Positions 1 through 9,952 are shown, numbered from the stretch's first letter. The stretch: 64,000 nt of DNA from Aureivirga sp. CE67 (GCF_015767245.1 NZ_JADOTV010000008.1:104580-168579), one strand, 5' to 3'. The notes: generated by a model from the sequence alone, not told the origin. Translations and numbers: made by a program.

Positions 1-2
1 CG

Positions 3-146
3 CTTCATTCTGGTGTAACAGTTGGAGCTGGTTCTGGTGTATTAAATGATGTAGCTCCAGGAAAAACAGTACTTGGTTATCCTGCATGTGAATCAAGAGA
101 CATGCTTAAACAATGGGTAACTTTAAGAAAATTAGCTAAAAAATAG
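3..146 (+). CDS. lpxD: UDP-3-O-acylglucosamine N-acyltransferase, C-terminal end (partial)
   Basis: The reading frame enters from the left edge and gives 47 residues before TAG at 144-146. It contains the end of a left-handed beta-helix (LHSGVTVGAGSGVLNDVAPG) followed by the helical C-terminal tail ending KQWVTLRKLAKK. LpxD adds the second 3-hydroxyacyl chain in lipid A synthesis in the cytoplasm, using acyl-ACP. The hexapeptide-type turns and the PGKTVLGYPA segment are typical of LpxD/LpxA-type acyltransferases; LpxD is favoured by the PACESRDMLKQW tail. Only the end of the gene is present, so the catalytic His cannot be checked. Confidence 0.8.
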   Translation, partial: LHSGVTVGAGSGVLNDVAPGKTVLGYPACESRDMLKQWVTLRKLAKK

Positions 147-166
147 TCTATTTATATTTTTACTTT

Positions 167-205
167 AAAAGGGCGGTAAATTAATTTTCACTGCCCTTTT
201 TATGT
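167..205 (+). terminator. Intrinsic terminator after lpxD
   Basis: AAAAGGGCGGT and ACTGCCCTTTTT form a stem with one G-T pair, followed by a T-rich tract. It lies 20 bases after the lpxD stop. Confidence 0.75.
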
Positions 206-210
206 TTTTT

Positions 211-330
211 TGGAGCTTCCCTTTTCTTCGTTTCAAAAAAACTCAGAAAAGGTCGGGCTTTCCGCTATATCTTTTTTGCAAACCAACTTTATGAAGAAAA
301 GCAAAAAAGGATGCCGCTACTATCCCTAAG
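211..330 (-). repeat. Dispersed ~120-base repeat, copy A
   Basis: This is the reverse-complement copy of an element also found at 24263-24388 and 32818-32941, with a degenerate copy at 43041-43213. Read on the minus strand it starts TTAGGGATAGTAGCGGCATCC, passes AGATATAGCGGAAAGCCCGACC and ends near AACGAAGAAAAGGGAAGC. It lies between the end of lpxD and the end of the SH3 gene cluster, both of which point into it. No open reading frame is seen in it. Confidence 0.8.
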
Positions 331-349
331 CCAAGTTTAAAGCAAATCA

Positions 350-1225
350 TTAAAATTCTGCTTCAATCACTTTATTCACATCCTTTACAGAAGAAATACC
401 TCGCCAAGGAATTTTCACTTTCAAATCTTTAGTATTTTCAATTAACACCTCATTTTCTGGATCATAACTCAACTCTTCTTCAATAGCGTTTCTATTTTTT
501 GACACAATAATATAATCTTTCAGTCCATTTTCATCTCCTGGAAAAATAAGATCAATATCTTCTCCTCCACCTACACCAGCATAAGACTCTAAAGGTTTAA
601 ACTTTATAAATGAATTCGAATCATCTAGAAAAATATAAGACGAAGAGGAATAACCACAAGCTTCTACAGAAGTATCTATAGATAAAATATTTTCAACTCC
701 ATTAATTCCGGAACCATTACTCCAAGTAAAAGTATATTCTACATTTTCAATCTGCAGGTCAATTTCATTTTCAATCACCTCATCTTTACTATTTTTTGTT
801 CTAACTTTTACTTTAGGTGTATAAGGTTCTTTTTCATTTGGAAAATTACCTGAAAAAACAAAATAATCCTTTCCATTACTCGTAACTTTATGATCAGCAA
901 TCAATCCTGAACAAACATATCCTACTTGATAATCATATTCAACCAACACCCATGGATAAGCAACTCCATTATACGTAAAGCTTTCAGTAGAGATATCAAC
1001 AATTTCCAATTTGGCTCCCATTGGAAGTGTATCTAATATTTTATTGCTTGCTTCTGTATTTGGTTCCTCTCTTAGTTTTACATTATTTCCAAACAAATAA
1101 ACAAAAGAATCTTCTTTGAGATTTTTCTCATTAGAAACAACACCTCTTATATGAAAATTTTTATCCTCTTGTGCAATTACAATGTTTACACAAAAAATAA
1201 TCAATACAATTAAAATCTTTTTCAT
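350..1225 (-). CDS. Secreted SH3-domain protein (paralogue 1)
   Basis: This 291-residue protein starts MKKILIVLIIFCVNIVIAQ, a Sec signal peptide, and continues with a bacterial SH3 domain around residues 35-105 (VYLFGNNVKLREEPNTEA, LPMGAKLEIVD, PWVLVEYDYQVGYVCSGLI). The longer open frame starts 51 bases earlier but lacks a signal peptide at its start. The ATG at 1225 overlaps the stop of the upstream gene as ATGA, which suggests translational coupling. The C-terminal ~180 residues match no family I recognise. It is the last of three paralogues in a row. SH3b domains often bind peptidoglycan or act as adaptor domains; the substrate here is unknown. Confidence 0.8.
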   Translation of the reverse strand: MKKILIVLIIFCVNIVIAQEDKNFHIRGVVSNEKNLKEDSFVYLFGNNVKLREEPNTEASNKILDTLPMGAKLEIVDISTESFTYNGVAYPWVLVEYDYQVGYVCSGLIADHKVTSNGKDYFVFSGNFPNEKEPYTPKVKVRTKNSKDEVIENEIDLQIENVEYTFTWSNGSGINGVENILSIDTSVEACGYSSSSYIFLDDSNSFIKFKPLESYAGVGGGEDIDLIFPGDENGLKDYIIVSKNRNAIEEELSYDPENEVLIENTKDLKVKIPWRGISSVKDVNKVIEAEF

Positions 1226-2055
1226 TTTTTTATAATTAATGTTTTTCCCTCCCATGGATAAGAAGAGTTTTCCCATTTTACATCTCTAAAATATTCGTGT
1301 TTTTCTAGCACATTTGGATTCACTTCTGGATCAATATCTTTATAGGAATACAAAATTTTACCAGCTTGCCCATTTCTATCATTCGGAAAAGTTAATTCAT
1401 CTACAAAATAATATCCTTCATCACCTCCTGACGTACATTTATAAATAGTAAAAAACTTCGAACCAGTAAAAGCAATAAAAACAGTATAATCATAATAATA
1501 TTCTTCCATAGTATATTCTATAGAAATTACATTTTCTATCCCTGTCAATCCTTTATTATTATAAACATTTGGTCTAAAATTTTGCCCCTCTACTTCTATA
1601 GAGTACTCTAAATAATCTGTACTTCCTTTTTCTTTTACACGGATCAACATTTCTTTTTTAGATGACATAGAACTTGGATCTCCATGAATTTTAGAAGAAA
1701 AATAAAATTGATTATCCTTATATTCTGCAGTATAATTGGCAAAAAATGCTCCTGCAACATATCCTTTATTTCCATCAATCTCTATATAATACCAAGGAGT
1801 TTTTTCTTTACCTAAAGTCAAAAAAGAATTTGTTTTACCAATAATCTTTACTTTAGCTCCAATCGGAAGCATATCTACAACCTCACAATTTGTATTTGGT
1901 TCTTGTCTAAGTTTTACATTATCTCCAAAAAGATGTACCTCATCTCCTTTTTTAAACACACTTTTAGGTAAAAAATAATATCCATCCGAATCTTCACCTT
2001 GTGCAAAAAGAATTGCTGGAATTAATAATAATATTAAAAGTAATTTTTGTTTCAT
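1222..2055 (-). CDS. Secreted SH3-domain protein (paralogue 2)
   Basis: This 277-residue protein has signal peptide MKQKLLLILLLIPAILFAQ and an SH3b domain around residues 35-105 (VHLFGDNVKLRQEPNTNCEV, LPIGAKVKIIGK, PWYYIEIDGNKGYVAGAFF). The pattern [V/L]-FG-[N/D]-VKLR-[E/Q]-PNT is shared with both neighbours, showing tandem duplication followed by strong divergence of the C-terminal half. It lies 3 bases after its upstream paralogue and overlaps the next by 4 bases, so the three form one operon. The function is not known. Confidence 0.8.
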   Translation of the reverse strand: MKQKLLLILLLIPAILFAQGEDSDGYYFLPKSVFKKGDEVHLFGDNVKLRQEPNTNCEVVDMLPIGAKVKIIGKTNSFLTLGKEKTPWYYIEIDGNKGYVAGAFFANYTAEYKDNQFYFSSKIHGDPSSMSSKKEMLIRVKEKGSTDYLEYSIEVEGQNFRPNVYNNKGLTGIENVISIEYTMEEYYYDYTVFIAFTGSKFFTIYKCTSGGDEGYYFVDELTFPNDRNGQAGKILYSYKDIDPEVNPNVLEKHEYFRDVKWENSSYPWEGKTLIIKK

Positions 2056-2058
2056 AGT

Positions 2059-2898
2059 CTATTCTTCTAATCTATTTTCTAATTGTTTTTCAATTTTTTC
2101 TTTTGCTTTAGCTAACTTTTCTAAATAGTTTGGCTCATCAAAATCTATTGCATAATAATATTCATATCTAGTTTCTGATTCAAAACCGTATTTCATACTT
2201 CTATCAATATAAAACTTACAGTAAGTCAAAAAACCAAACCTTGTATTTTCATCATCAGGAAAAGCATAAACTTCTTGAATTTCGATATCTTTTTCTTTTT
2301 CTATTTTACTTGAAGAAATCTTTAAAAACGTAGATCTTTTATAAAAAATATATTCTTTATAAATATTTAATTTTTCTCCTTTTTGCACTTCATAAACAAT
2401 CTCAAAAACATGTTTTACATTTTCTAATCTTCGATCTCCATATTGATTTATAACTAAATTTTTATAATCCTCTTTTAAAGGAATCTCTTCTTCAATTAAT
2501 TCGCTGTGTGCATTTTTAGTTCTTAAATACAATTTATCTTTAATGATGTTTACAACAAAAGAATGTCCATAAATCAAAACTTCTTTTTTTGCCAAAAAGT
2601 AAGAAACGATATACCCAATTTGATCTGTGTATTGCACTTTTATCCAAGGATACTCGACTCCGTTTATTTCATACGTCTCTGAAGTTGTTTCTAAAAATTG
2701 TAGTTCTGAACTTATTGGCATCAAAGCCAAAACTTCCGAATCTGTAGTTGGTTGTTCTCTAAGTTTTACATCATTTCCAAACAAATACACCAATTCATTT
2801 GGTTTTAATTCTTTTCTACCAATTTCTACAACCTGCTCTTGTGCATAAATCCAAAACACATTTAAACAAAGTAGAAATAGAAAAATTTTATGTTTCAT
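2059..2898 (-). CDS. Secreted SH3-domain protein (paralogue 3)
   Basis: This 279-residue protein has signal peptide MKHKIFLFLLCLNVFWIYAQ and an SH3b domain around residues 36-108 (LVYLFGNDVKLREQPTTDSEV, MPISSELQFLET, PWIKVQYTDQIGYIVSYFL). It is the first gene of the three-gene leftward operon. The tail is Lys/Glu-rich and ends KAKEKIEKQLENRLEE, probably helical. No catalytic motif is visible. Confidence 0.8.
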   Translation of the reverse strand: MKHKIFLFLLCLNVFWIYAQEQVVEIGRKELKPNELVYLFGNDVKLREQPTTDSEVLALMPISSELQFLETTSETYEINGVEYPWIKVQYTDQIGYIVSYFLAKKEVLIYGHSFVVNIIKDKLYLRTKNAHSELIEEEIPLKEDYKNLVINQYGDRRLENVKHVFEIVYEVQKGEKLNIYKEYIFYKRSTFLKISSSKIEKEKDIEIQEVYAFPDDENTRFGFLTYCKFYIDRSMKYGFESETRYEYYYAIDFDEPNYLEKLAKAKEKIEKQLENRLEE

Positions 2899-3013
2899 TT
2901 AATTTTTATTTTAATTAATCTCTATAATTTTTTAGAGACTTCAAATAAAATAACATTTTTGATTTAAATAAAATTTTATAGATTATTTTTTAGAAAGTAA
3001 ATTTTAAACAAAA

Positions 3014-3043
3014 AAATAGCAACCAAAAAATTGATTGCTATTT
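3014..3043 (-). terminator. Hairpin after the DUF1573 gene
   Basis: AAATAGCAA and TTGCTATTT pair perfectly around a 12-base loop; read on the minus strand the hairpin is followed by a T-rich run. It lies 24 bases after the DUF1573 stop. Confidence 0.65.
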
Positions 3044-3066
3044 GAAATATTTTATTTAAAAAGTAA

Positions 3067-3516
3067 TTAGTTTGCCATCATACTTTTCTTTTTCTCTACT
3101 TTAGAAGTAGTTTCTGGCTTCATTACTACACCTTTGATTTTTAATTTCACTCTAGGCTCGCTAGCATTTGAAGTAACAGTAATTGTTTTAGAGAAACCTC
3201 CAATTCTGTTTGTAGCATACTTCACTTCAATTTCCCCTACTTCACCTGGCATAACTGGTTTTTCTGGTTTCTTAGGAATTGTACATCCACAAGAAGATTT
3301 TACTTTTGAAATTATAAGAGGAGACTTTCCAGTATTTTTAAACTTGAAAACTCTTTTTCCGTCTGCTTTATGTTCAATTTTACCATAATCAATCACAGTT
3401 TCTTCAAATGTGATAATTGGGGCATTTGGATCTACAGTTTTTTCAGTAGAAGTTTGTTGTGCTTGTACACCTACGAAAGTAAGAAAAAGCACCAATAATG
3501 GTACAAATTTTTTCAT
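3067..3516 (-). CDS. DUF1573 secreted protein
   Basis: This 149-residue protein has signal peptide MKKFVPLLVLFLTFVGVQAQ and then the DUF1573 pattern: FEETVIDYGKIEHKADGKRVFKFKNTGKSPLIISKV, SSCGCTIP, PGEVGEIEVKYATNRIGGFSKTI. DUF1573 proteins are common in Bacteroidota, have an immunoglobulin-like fold and are exported; their molecular role is not established. The Lys/Met-rich tail (VEKKKSMMAN) is short. The gene is divergent from valS and shares a ~110-base promoter region with it. Confidence 0.88.
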   Translation of the reverse strand: MKKFVPLLVLFLTFVGVQAQQTSTEKTVDPNAPIITFEETVIDYGKIEHKADGKRVFKFKNTGKSPLIISKVKSSCGCTIPKKPEKPVMPGEVGEIEVKYATNRIGGFSKTITVTSNASEPRVKLKIKGVVMKPETTSKVEKKKSMMAN

Positions 3517-3570
3517 GATAATAGTTTTTTATGTTGTAAAATTAATTATTTTTTTCTGCATTCAAAATTC

Positions 3571-3598
3571 TTTAGTTTTTTTTTAAGTTGTACATTTG
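3571..3598 (+). promoter_or_regulatory. Probable valS promoter
   Basis: TACATTTG at 3591-3598 fits the Bacteroidota -7 box TAnnTTTG, with TTTAG at the right distance upstream as a weak -33 box. The valS ATG at 3630 follows 31 bases later. Confidence 0.55.
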
Positions 3599-3629
3599 CG
3601 GATATTTTAAAATAAATTTTTTATTAAAA

Positions 3630-6263
3630 ATGAATATTGCAACAAAATACAACCCACAAGAAGTAGAAGACAAGTGGTATAGTTACTGGATGGATAACGG
3701 TTATTTTAAATCGACACCAAACGAGAAAGAAGCGTACACTATTGTAATTCCTCCACCAAACGTCACAGGAGTACTTCATATGGGGCACATGTTGAATAAC
3801 ACTATTCAAGATGTACTTATTCGTAGAGCTCGTCTTAGAGGTTACAATGCTTGTTGGGTTCCTGGAACTGACCATGCATCAATTGCTACGGAAGCAAAAG
3901 TTGTTGCAAAATTACGTGAAGAAGGAATTCAAAAAGATGATTTGACACGTGAGGAGTTCTTAGGACACGCTTGGGATTGGACACACAAACATGGTGGAAT
4001 TATCTTAAGTCAGTTAAAAAAATTAGGAGCTTCATGTGATTGGGATCGTACGAAATTTACGATGGATCCTGATTTATCGGAATCTGTAACAAAAGTTTTC
4101 GTTGACTTATATAATAAAGGATTAATTTACCGTGGATATAGAATGGTAAACTGGGATCCGGAAGCAAAAACAACACTTTCTGATGAGGAGGTAATTTATG
4201 AAGAAAGAAATGGAAAATTCTATCATATCAATTATCAAATTGAAGGAACAGAAGAGTTTGTAACAATTGCAACAACAAGACCAGAAACAATTCTTGGAGA
4301 TAGCGCAATTTGTGTAAATCCAAATGATGAAAGATATGCTTCTTTAAAAGGAAAGAAAGTAATCGTTCCGATTGCAAACAGAGCTATCCCTGTAATTGAA
4401 GATGAATATGTAGATGTGGAATTCGGAACAGGATGTTTGAAAATTACTCCTGCACATGATCCAAATGATAAAGAAATTGGAGAAAGACATAACTTAGAAG
4501 TTATTGATATTTTCAATGATGATGCAAGCTTAAACTCTCATGGTTTACACTACGAAGGAAAAGATCGTTTTGTAGTTCGTAAAGAGATTGCTAAAGAATT
4601 AGAAGAAAAAGGATTCTTAGCAAAAGTTGAAAATCACGTACATAAAGTAGGAACTTCTGAAAGAACAAAGGCTGTAATTGAGCCTAAAGTTTCTGTGCAA
4701 TGGTTCTTAAAAATGGAAGATTTAGTAAAACCAGCTATCAAAGCAGTGCAAGATGGTGAGGTAAACTTAGTTCCAAATAAATTCGTAAACACTTATAATC
4801 ACTGGATGAACAATGTTCGTGATTGGAATATTTCTCGTCAATTATGGTGGGGACACCAAATTCCAGCATTTTTCTATGGTGAAGGTGTAAACGATTTTGT
4901 TGTTGCGAAAACAGTTGAAGAAGCAGCAACTTTGGCTTCTGAGAAATTAGGAAAAGAAATTACAGTAGCAGATTTAAAACAAGATCCAGATGCTTTAGAT
5001 ACTTGGTTCTCTTCTTGGTTATGGCCAATGAGTGTTTTTGATGGTGTAAGAAATCCTGATAACGAAGAATTTAAATATTACTATCCAACGAATGATTTAG
5101 TAACGGCTCCTGAAATTTTATTCTTCTGGGTTGCTCGTATGATTATTGCTGGATATGAGTTTGGAGATGCGAAACCATTTACAAATGTATATTTAACTGG
5201 AATCGTTCGTGATAAGCAAGGACGTAAGATGTCTAAATCTTTAGGAAACTCTCCTGATCCGATTGAATTAATGAAACAATACGGAGCGGATGGAGTTCGT
5301 GTAGGAATGTTATTAAGTTCTCCTGCAGGAAACGATTTACCTTTTGATGAAGATTTATGTTCTCAAGGACAAAAATTCACAACAAAAATTTGGAATGCAT
5401 TCCGTTTAGTAACAGGATGGGAAGTTTCTGAAGAAATTGAGCAACCAGAATCTGCGAAAGTAGCTATCGAGTGGTTCAAAGCGAAATTCCAAAGTGAATT
5501 AGCAATTATTGAAGATCATTATTCTAAATATAGAATTTCAGATGCTTTAATGAGCATTTATAAATTAATTTGGGATGAATTATGTGGTTGGTATTTAGAA
5601 ATGGTAAAACCAGCTTACCAACAACCAATCGATGCGAAAACATATGCTGAAACAGTTGCGATTTTCGAAGATTGCTTAAAAGTATTACATCCATTCATGC
5701 CTTTCTTAACGGAAGAAGTTTGGCAACATTTCTCTGAAAGAACTGCTGAGGAAGCTTTAATTATCGCTTCTTACCCAGAATTAGACGAGAATTACAACAA
5801 AGAAATCGTTTCTGATTTTGAAGAAATTAAAGATATTATTTCTGGAGTTAGAACAATTCGTAAAGACAAAAACATCGCATTCAAAGAAGCTATCGAACTT
5901 TCTGTAATGGAAAATGAGAAAATCAACAGAGCTTTTGATGTGATTATTTCTAAACTTGGAAATATTTCTGAGATTCACACAGTTTCTGAGAAATTAGATG
6001 GAAGTTTATCTTTCCGTGTGAAAGCAAACGAATTCTTTATTCCTGTTGCTGGAGCAATCAATGTGGAAGAAGAAATTGAGAAAATCAAAGCGGAGTTGAC
6101 TCGTGCGGAAGGTTTCTTAAAAGGTGTACAAAAGAAATTATCTAACGAGCGTTTCGTAAGTAATGCACCAGAACAAGTTGTTGCTTTAGAAAAGAAAAAA
6201 GAAGCAGATGCTTTAGCTAAAATCGAAACTTTAAAATCTAGTTTAGAGTCTTTGGTTGGTTAA
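3630..6263 (+). CDS. valS: Valine--tRNA ligase
   Basis: This is an 877-residue class I aminoacyl-tRNA synthetase that charges tRNA-Val in the cytoplasm. The HIGH-type motif is in [17 protein letters not shown] (about residues 44-60) and the KMSKS motif in [14 protein letters not shown] (about 532-545). An editing domain with [15 protein letters not shown] lies between them, and a C-terminal coiled-coil arm ([20 protein letters not shown]) ends the protein, all normal for ValS. The frame is open for 14 codons further upstream, but [17 protein letters not shown] is the usual ValS start. Codon use is typical of a highly expressed gene and differs from the flanking accessory genes. Confidence 0.97.
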   Translation: MNIATKYNPQEVEDKWYSYWMDNGYFKSTPNEKEAYTIVIPPPNVTGVLHMGHMLNNTIQDVLIRRARLRGYNACWVPGTDHASIATEAKVVAKLREEGIQKDDLTREEFLGHAWDWTHKHGGIILSQLKKLGASCDWDRTKFTMDPDLSESVTKVFVDLYNKGLIYRGYRMVNWDPEAKTTLSDEEVIYEERNGKFYHINYQIEGTEEFVTIATTRPETILGDSAICVNPNDERYASLKGKKVIVPIANRAIPVIEDEYVDVEFGTGCLKITPAHDPNDKEIGERHNLEVIDIFNDDASLNSHGLHYEGKDRFVVRKEIAKELEEKGFLAKVENHVHKVGTSERTKAVIEPKVSVQWFLKMEDLVKPAIKAVQDGEVNLVPNKFVNTYNHWMNNVRDWNISRQLWWGHQIPAFFYGEGVNDFVVAKTVEEAATLASEKLGKEITVADLKQDPDALDTWFSSWLWPMSVFDGVRNPDNEEFKYYYPTNDLVTAPEILFFWVARMIIAGYEFGDAKPFTNVYLTGIVRDKQGRKMSKSLGNSPDPIELMKQYGADGVRVGMLLSSPAGNDLPFDEDLCSQGQKFTTKIWNAFRLVTGWEVSEEIEQPESAKVAIEWFKAKFQSELAIIEDHYSKYRISDALMSIYKLIWDELCGWYLEMVKPAYQQPIDAKTYAETVAIFEDCLKVLHPFMPFLTEEVWQHFSERTAEEALIIASYPELDENYNKEIVSDFEEIKDIISGVRTIRKDKNIAFKEAIELSVMENEKINRAFDVIISKLGNISEIHTVSEKLDGSLSFRVKANEFFIPVAGAINVEEEIEKIKAELTRAEGFLKGVQKKLSNERFVSNAPEQVVALEKKKEADALAKIETLKSSLESLVG

Positions 6264-6336
6264 AAAATTAGAAATTAAGCGAAATCGAAATTGGTTTTCA
6301 ATAAAACATAAATTTTGATTTTCCTTTAAAATATTT

Positions 6337-6373
6337 AAAAAAACAGACTTCCTTTTTGGTAGTCTGTTTTTTT
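6337..6373 (+). terminator. Intrinsic terminator after valS
   Basis: AAACAGACT and AGTCTGTTT form a stem around CCTTTTTGGT, followed by a T-run. A nearly identical terminator lies at 8362-8393. Confidence 0.85.
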
Positions 6374-6428
6374 GTGTAAAGACATATTTGCATTGTCAAA
6401 ATTAATAAAGTAGTTTAGCGTAAAAAAG

Positions 6429-7634
6429 ATGAGAAAGAGTTTGCGCTACAATCAAAACGCTATAAATTTTAAAAAGAAACCTATTTCCATTCAAAAAATA
6501 GGGAAATTGAGATTTTGGTTTGGAATTATATCGGGAGTATTTTCAGCATTTTCTATTGCTTTATTTATAAATCATTTCAGAGAATCATATCGATACTTAA
6601 CTAGTTTTTCTTCAGAATTAATCGTTTTTTCGGAACAAGAACAAAATTTCTACAATCTTTTTGTTTCAACTTTTTCAATCTCTTTAGGGTTTTCATTAAC
6701 AGTCTGGATTTGGTTATATAAACCTTTTAAAGGAAGAATGAAAATTCGATTTTTCAAACAATTATCGAATAGTATAGTCTTGTATTTCTTTTGGCTTTCG
6801 CTAATGGCTTTTTTTACTATAGGATATTCTCTTGCTACTATTTATGGATTGTTTGGATTCAATATGAATCTTAATTTATCTGAAGAATTCAAATATTTAT
6901 TTATTTTAATTCCAATTGTATTTTTTTATCAAAACTGGTTGATTTTAAAGCTTCAATATCGAATTATTAAATGGTTCTTTTATTCTTTACCAGTTTTCTT
7001 AATCATAACTTTAAGTGTTAATTATGTATCTTCTATCAATCCTGAAACTTTAAATAATAATTATTTCAAAAAATATGAAAATGAATATAATTATATTGAT
7101 TTGGAAGTTTTAAATGCTAAAAACAATTATGGTATTTTACTTAGTGAAGAAACTATAAAAACTTTGAAAAAAAAATATTCTAATGAATCTAGGAAACAGA
7201 TTCAAAAAATAAAATATTCCTTTTCAAAAAATTATAAAATTTCATTAGACACAATTCTGTTGCAAAAAATGATTATTTGTAATGTAAAGAAAAAATCAAG
7301 ATATTATAACTATAATAGTTTGTATAATTGGCAATATGCTCTTCCTGACGACATTTTGAAGCAAATTGAGAATTATCCAAGAAATCAAAATGAAATTAAA
7401 GAGTTATTCAACATTTTAGAAGAACAAATATTTCTTATAAATTTTCATTTAAACAACTCTGATTCAACTGTTTTAAAAAATGAATTGGACAAACGAAGAT
7501 ATTTGGTTTCAAAAAATTATATTCCAGAAGTTTTAATTGAAAATCTACAATCCGTTTTAGATAGTTTGTCTAAAAATAAAAAATATCAGAACTATTATAA
7601 AGATTTATCTCCTTTAAAAACAAAACCTAATTGA
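6429..7634 (+). CDS. Membrane protein of unknown function
   Basis: This 401-residue protein has about five membrane segments in its first half (around residues 28-52, 74-97, 115-142, 155-172 and 180-203). The hydrophilic C-terminal half of ~195 residues is rich in Asn, Lys and Tyr with no recognised motif. It starts MRKSLRYNQNAINFKKK at 6429. It lies alone between the valS terminator and the methyltransferase gene. I do not recognise the family. Confidence 0.7.
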   Translation: MRKSLRYNQNAINFKKKPISIQKIGKLRFWFGIISGVFSAFSIALFINHFRESYRYLTSFSSELIVFSEQEQNFYNLFVSTFSISLGFSLTVWIWLYKPFKGRMKIRFFKQLSNSIVLYFFWLSLMAFFTIGYSLATIYGLFGFNMNLNLSEEFKYLFILIPIVFFYQNWLILKLQYRIIKWFFYSLPVFLIITLSVNYVSSINPETLNNNYFKKYENEYNYIDLEVLNAKNNYGILLSEETIKTLKKKYSNESRKQIQKIKYSFSKNYKISLDTILLQKMIICNVKKKSRYYNYNSLYNWQYALPDDILKQIENYPRNQNEIKELFNILEEQIFLINFHLNNSDSTVLKNELDKRRYLVSKNYIPEVLIENLQSVLDSLSKNKKYQNYYKDLSPLKTKPN

Positions 7635-7709
7635 ACATCTTATATTTAAACAAAGAATCAATTGTAATTAACTATAAATAATTTAATATTATATTTAATA
7701 GAAATTATA

Positions 7710-8336
7710 ATGAATATGAGTATAGATAAAGCATATAATAGTTGGGCAGAACAATATGATTCTAACCTAAATAAAACAAGAGATTTAGATCAAAAAGCTA
7801 CAATTGAAACTTTAGAAAAATACAATTTCGAAAATGTTTTAGAACTAGGTTGTGGAACAGGGAAAAATACACAATGGCTATTAAATAAAGCTTCGAAAAT
7901 CATTGGTTTAGATTTTTCTGATGAAATGCTTAAAAAAGCAAAAGAAAAAATTAATGATGAAAATATTATTTTTCAAAAAGCAGATTTGACCAAAAACTGG
8001 GATGTAGAAAATGGTTTTGCAGATTTAATTACCTCAAGTTTAACGCTGGAACATATCGAAGATTTAAATCACATTTTTGCGCAAGCAAATTTAAAAATGA
8101 AAGAGGAAGGAATCTTTTTTATTTCTGAGTTACATCCTTTTAAACAATATTCTGGAAGTAAAGCAAAATATGAAACAGAAGATGGAATCCAAGAATTAGA
8201 AGTTTATATTCACCACATTTCAGAATATATAGAACAAGCAAAACAAAATGGTTTTTCTTTGATTGAATTAAATGAATGGTTTGATGAAGATAACAAACAA
8301 CTTCCAAGATTAATTTCATTTGTTTTTAAGAAATAA
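7710..8336 (+). CDS. Class I SAM-dependent methyltransferase
   Basis: This 208-residue protein has the Rossmann methyltransferase core. Motif I is NVLELGCGTGKNTQWLL (about residues 43-59), followed by the acidic strand KIIGLDFSDEMLKKAKEK and the later ITSSLTLEHIEDLNHIF. The family transfers a methyl group from S-adenosylmethionine, usually to small molecules for this Methyltransf_11/25-like type; the substrate cannot be told. ATG codons at 7710 and 7716 are both possible; the first is used. Confidence 0.85.
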   Translation: MNMSIDKAYNSWAEQYDSNLNKTRDLDQKATIETLEKYNFENVLELGCGTGKNTQWLLNKASKIIGLDFSDEMLKKAKEKINDENIIFQKADLTKNWDVENGFADLITSSLTLEHIEDLNHIFAQANLKMKEEGIFFISELHPFKQYSGSKAKYETEDGIQELEVYIHHISEYIEQAKQNGFSLIELNEWFDEDNKQLPRLISFVFKK

Positions 8337-8361
8337 AAATCTTTAAAAATAATTTTAGAAG

Positions 8362-8393
8362 AAACAGACTGCTTTTTGGTAGTCTGTTTTTTG
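8362..8393 (+). terminator. Intrinsic terminator after the methyltransferase gene
   Basis: AAACAGACT and AGTCTGTTT pair around a GCTTTTTGGT loop with a T-run. It is almost the same hairpin and loop as after valS (6337-6373). Confidence 0.85.
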
Positions 8394-8444
8394 TTTAAAA
8401 AAATTATATATTAGGAGATCTTAAAAAAATAAAAATTAAACGCT

Positions 8445-9077
8445 ATGAAAAAAATCACTTTACTCCTATTCTTTCTACTTTTTCAAATATCTTTTTCTCA
8501 AACTTATAATACAAATGAAATTATACAAAAAGCTGAATTTTATTTAAAAGAAGCTGTTGGCGAAGATTTATTCTCCTATTTTAAATTTGATGAATATTCT
8601 TATTATGAGTATCAGAAAAGAAATAAGAAAACAAAATTCAAAAAAATTAAAGCGGATAAGAAAACTAAAGATAAATTGATAAATGCAGAAGTTCGATTTG
8701 TTTTTATGCATCCTGATCTAAAAAAATATAATTTATTCAAAACTTGTTATATAGAATTGGATGAAAAATTAAATCTAAAAAAGCCTATTGATTTAAGTCG
8801 AATTCCAAAATATATTTTAAAAAATAAGTCTTCTAATTGGTTGAAAGAAACAAAAATTGATGAAATAATTCAATCTCAAAAACTAAAAAAAACTAATTCC
8901 CCAATATATAAACAAGTTATTTTTAATGAAAAAACTAATACTTTTGTTTGGGAAGTACGTAATATTCTTTTCCAAGATAAAATCAGATATGATTTTGAAA
9001 TATTTTATATCGATTGTATTACAGGAGACGCTACAAAACCACAAACCCTGAGAACTTTTGTTGCCATCTGTTATTAA
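8445..9077 (+). CDS. Secreted protein of unknown function
   Basis: This 210-residue protein starts MKKITLLLFFLLFQISFSQ, a clear Sec signal peptide. The mature part is basic and Tyr/Lys-rich, with no motif I recognise. A terminator of the previous gene ends 52 bases upstream, so it is probably its own transcription unit. Confidence 0.7.
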   Translation: MKKITLLLFFLLFQISFSQTYNTNEIIQKAEFYLKEAVGEDLFSYFKFDEYSYYEYQKRNKKTKFKKIKADKKTKDKLINAEVRFVFMHPDLKKYNLFKTCYIELDEKLNLKKPIDLSRIPKYILKNKSSNWLKETKIDEIIQSQKLKKTNSPIYKQVIFNEKTNTFVWEVRNILFQDKIRYDFEIFYIDCITGDATKPQTLRTFVAICY

Positions 9078-9195
9078 TTTTAAAGCTCAGATTCAATTCA
9101 ATTTTACTAAATAAAGAAATTTCATTTGTATACTTTATGTTAAAATACTAGTTTTAGCAAAAAATTGAAATATAACAAACACAATTAAATTAAAA

Positions 9196-9924
9196 ATGAA
9201 AAAATTACTATTACTTTTATTTATCTTCTGTACTACAATTGGATATTCTCAAAAGCTTTATACAGCTGTACAAAAAGGAAAAGCAAAAAAAGTGAAATCT
9301 TTATTAAAAAGAGGTTCGGATGTAAACGAATACAGTCAAAATGGTTTTTTTCCATTATGGTCTGCTTGTGCTAATAACGATTCTGAAATTACCAATATTT
9401 TAATAGAAAATGGTGCGAATGTAAATCAATTAACAAAAGGTTTGGAAGCAAATATTTCTTCTCTTGCATTTTCAAGCCAACAAGGTTATTTTGACATTGT
9501 AAAAATCCTAGTAGATAATGGTGCAGATGTAAATAGTAAAGGAAGAAGAGATTTTACTCCTATTAGAATTGCTGCGCAACAAGGTCATGTTAAAATTTTA
9601 AAATACTTAGCAGAAAACGGAGCGGATATCGATTTTAGAGCAATGGATGGTGCCACTCCTCTTGAACATGCTGCCCAAAAAGGACATTTTGAGATTGTAA
9701 AATATCTTATTGAAAAAGGTGCTAATGTAAACAATCAAGATGCTGATGGAGATTTTCCTGTGGCAATGGCAGCAATTACAGGTAGCACAAAAACGGTTCA
9801 GTTATTAATTGATAACGGAGCAAATGTTAACTTGAAAAATAATGAAGGTAAAACGGCTTACGATATGGCTTTAGAAAAAGGTCAAAAAAGAATTGCTAAA
9901 CTTTTAAAGAAACACATGGACTAA
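9196..9924 (+). CDS. Secreted ankyrin-repeat protein
   Basis: This 242-residue protein has signal peptide MKKLLLLLFIFCTTIGYSQ and then about six to seven ankyrin repeats covering nearly all the mature chain. Examples are ILIENGANVNQL, ILVDNGADVNSKG, GATPLEHAAQKGHFEIVKYL and LLIDNGANVNLKNNEGKTAYD. Ankyrin repeats are protein-binding scaffolds; export to the periplasm is inferred from the signal peptide, and the partner is unknown. Confidence 0.88.
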   Translation: MKKLLLLLFIFCTTIGYSQKLYTAVQKGKAKKVKSLLKRGSDVNEYSQNGFFPLWSACANNDSEITNILIENGANVNQLTKGLEANISSLAFSSQQGYFDIVKILVDNGADVNSKGRRDFTPIRIAAQQGHVKILKYLAENGADIDFRAMDGATPLEHAAQKGHFEIVKYLIEKGANVNNQDADGDFPVAMAAITGSTKTVQLLIDNGANVNLKNNEGKTAYDMALEKGQKRIAKLLKKHMD

Positions 9925-9952
9925 ATTTATATAACAATTTAGATAATCATGT

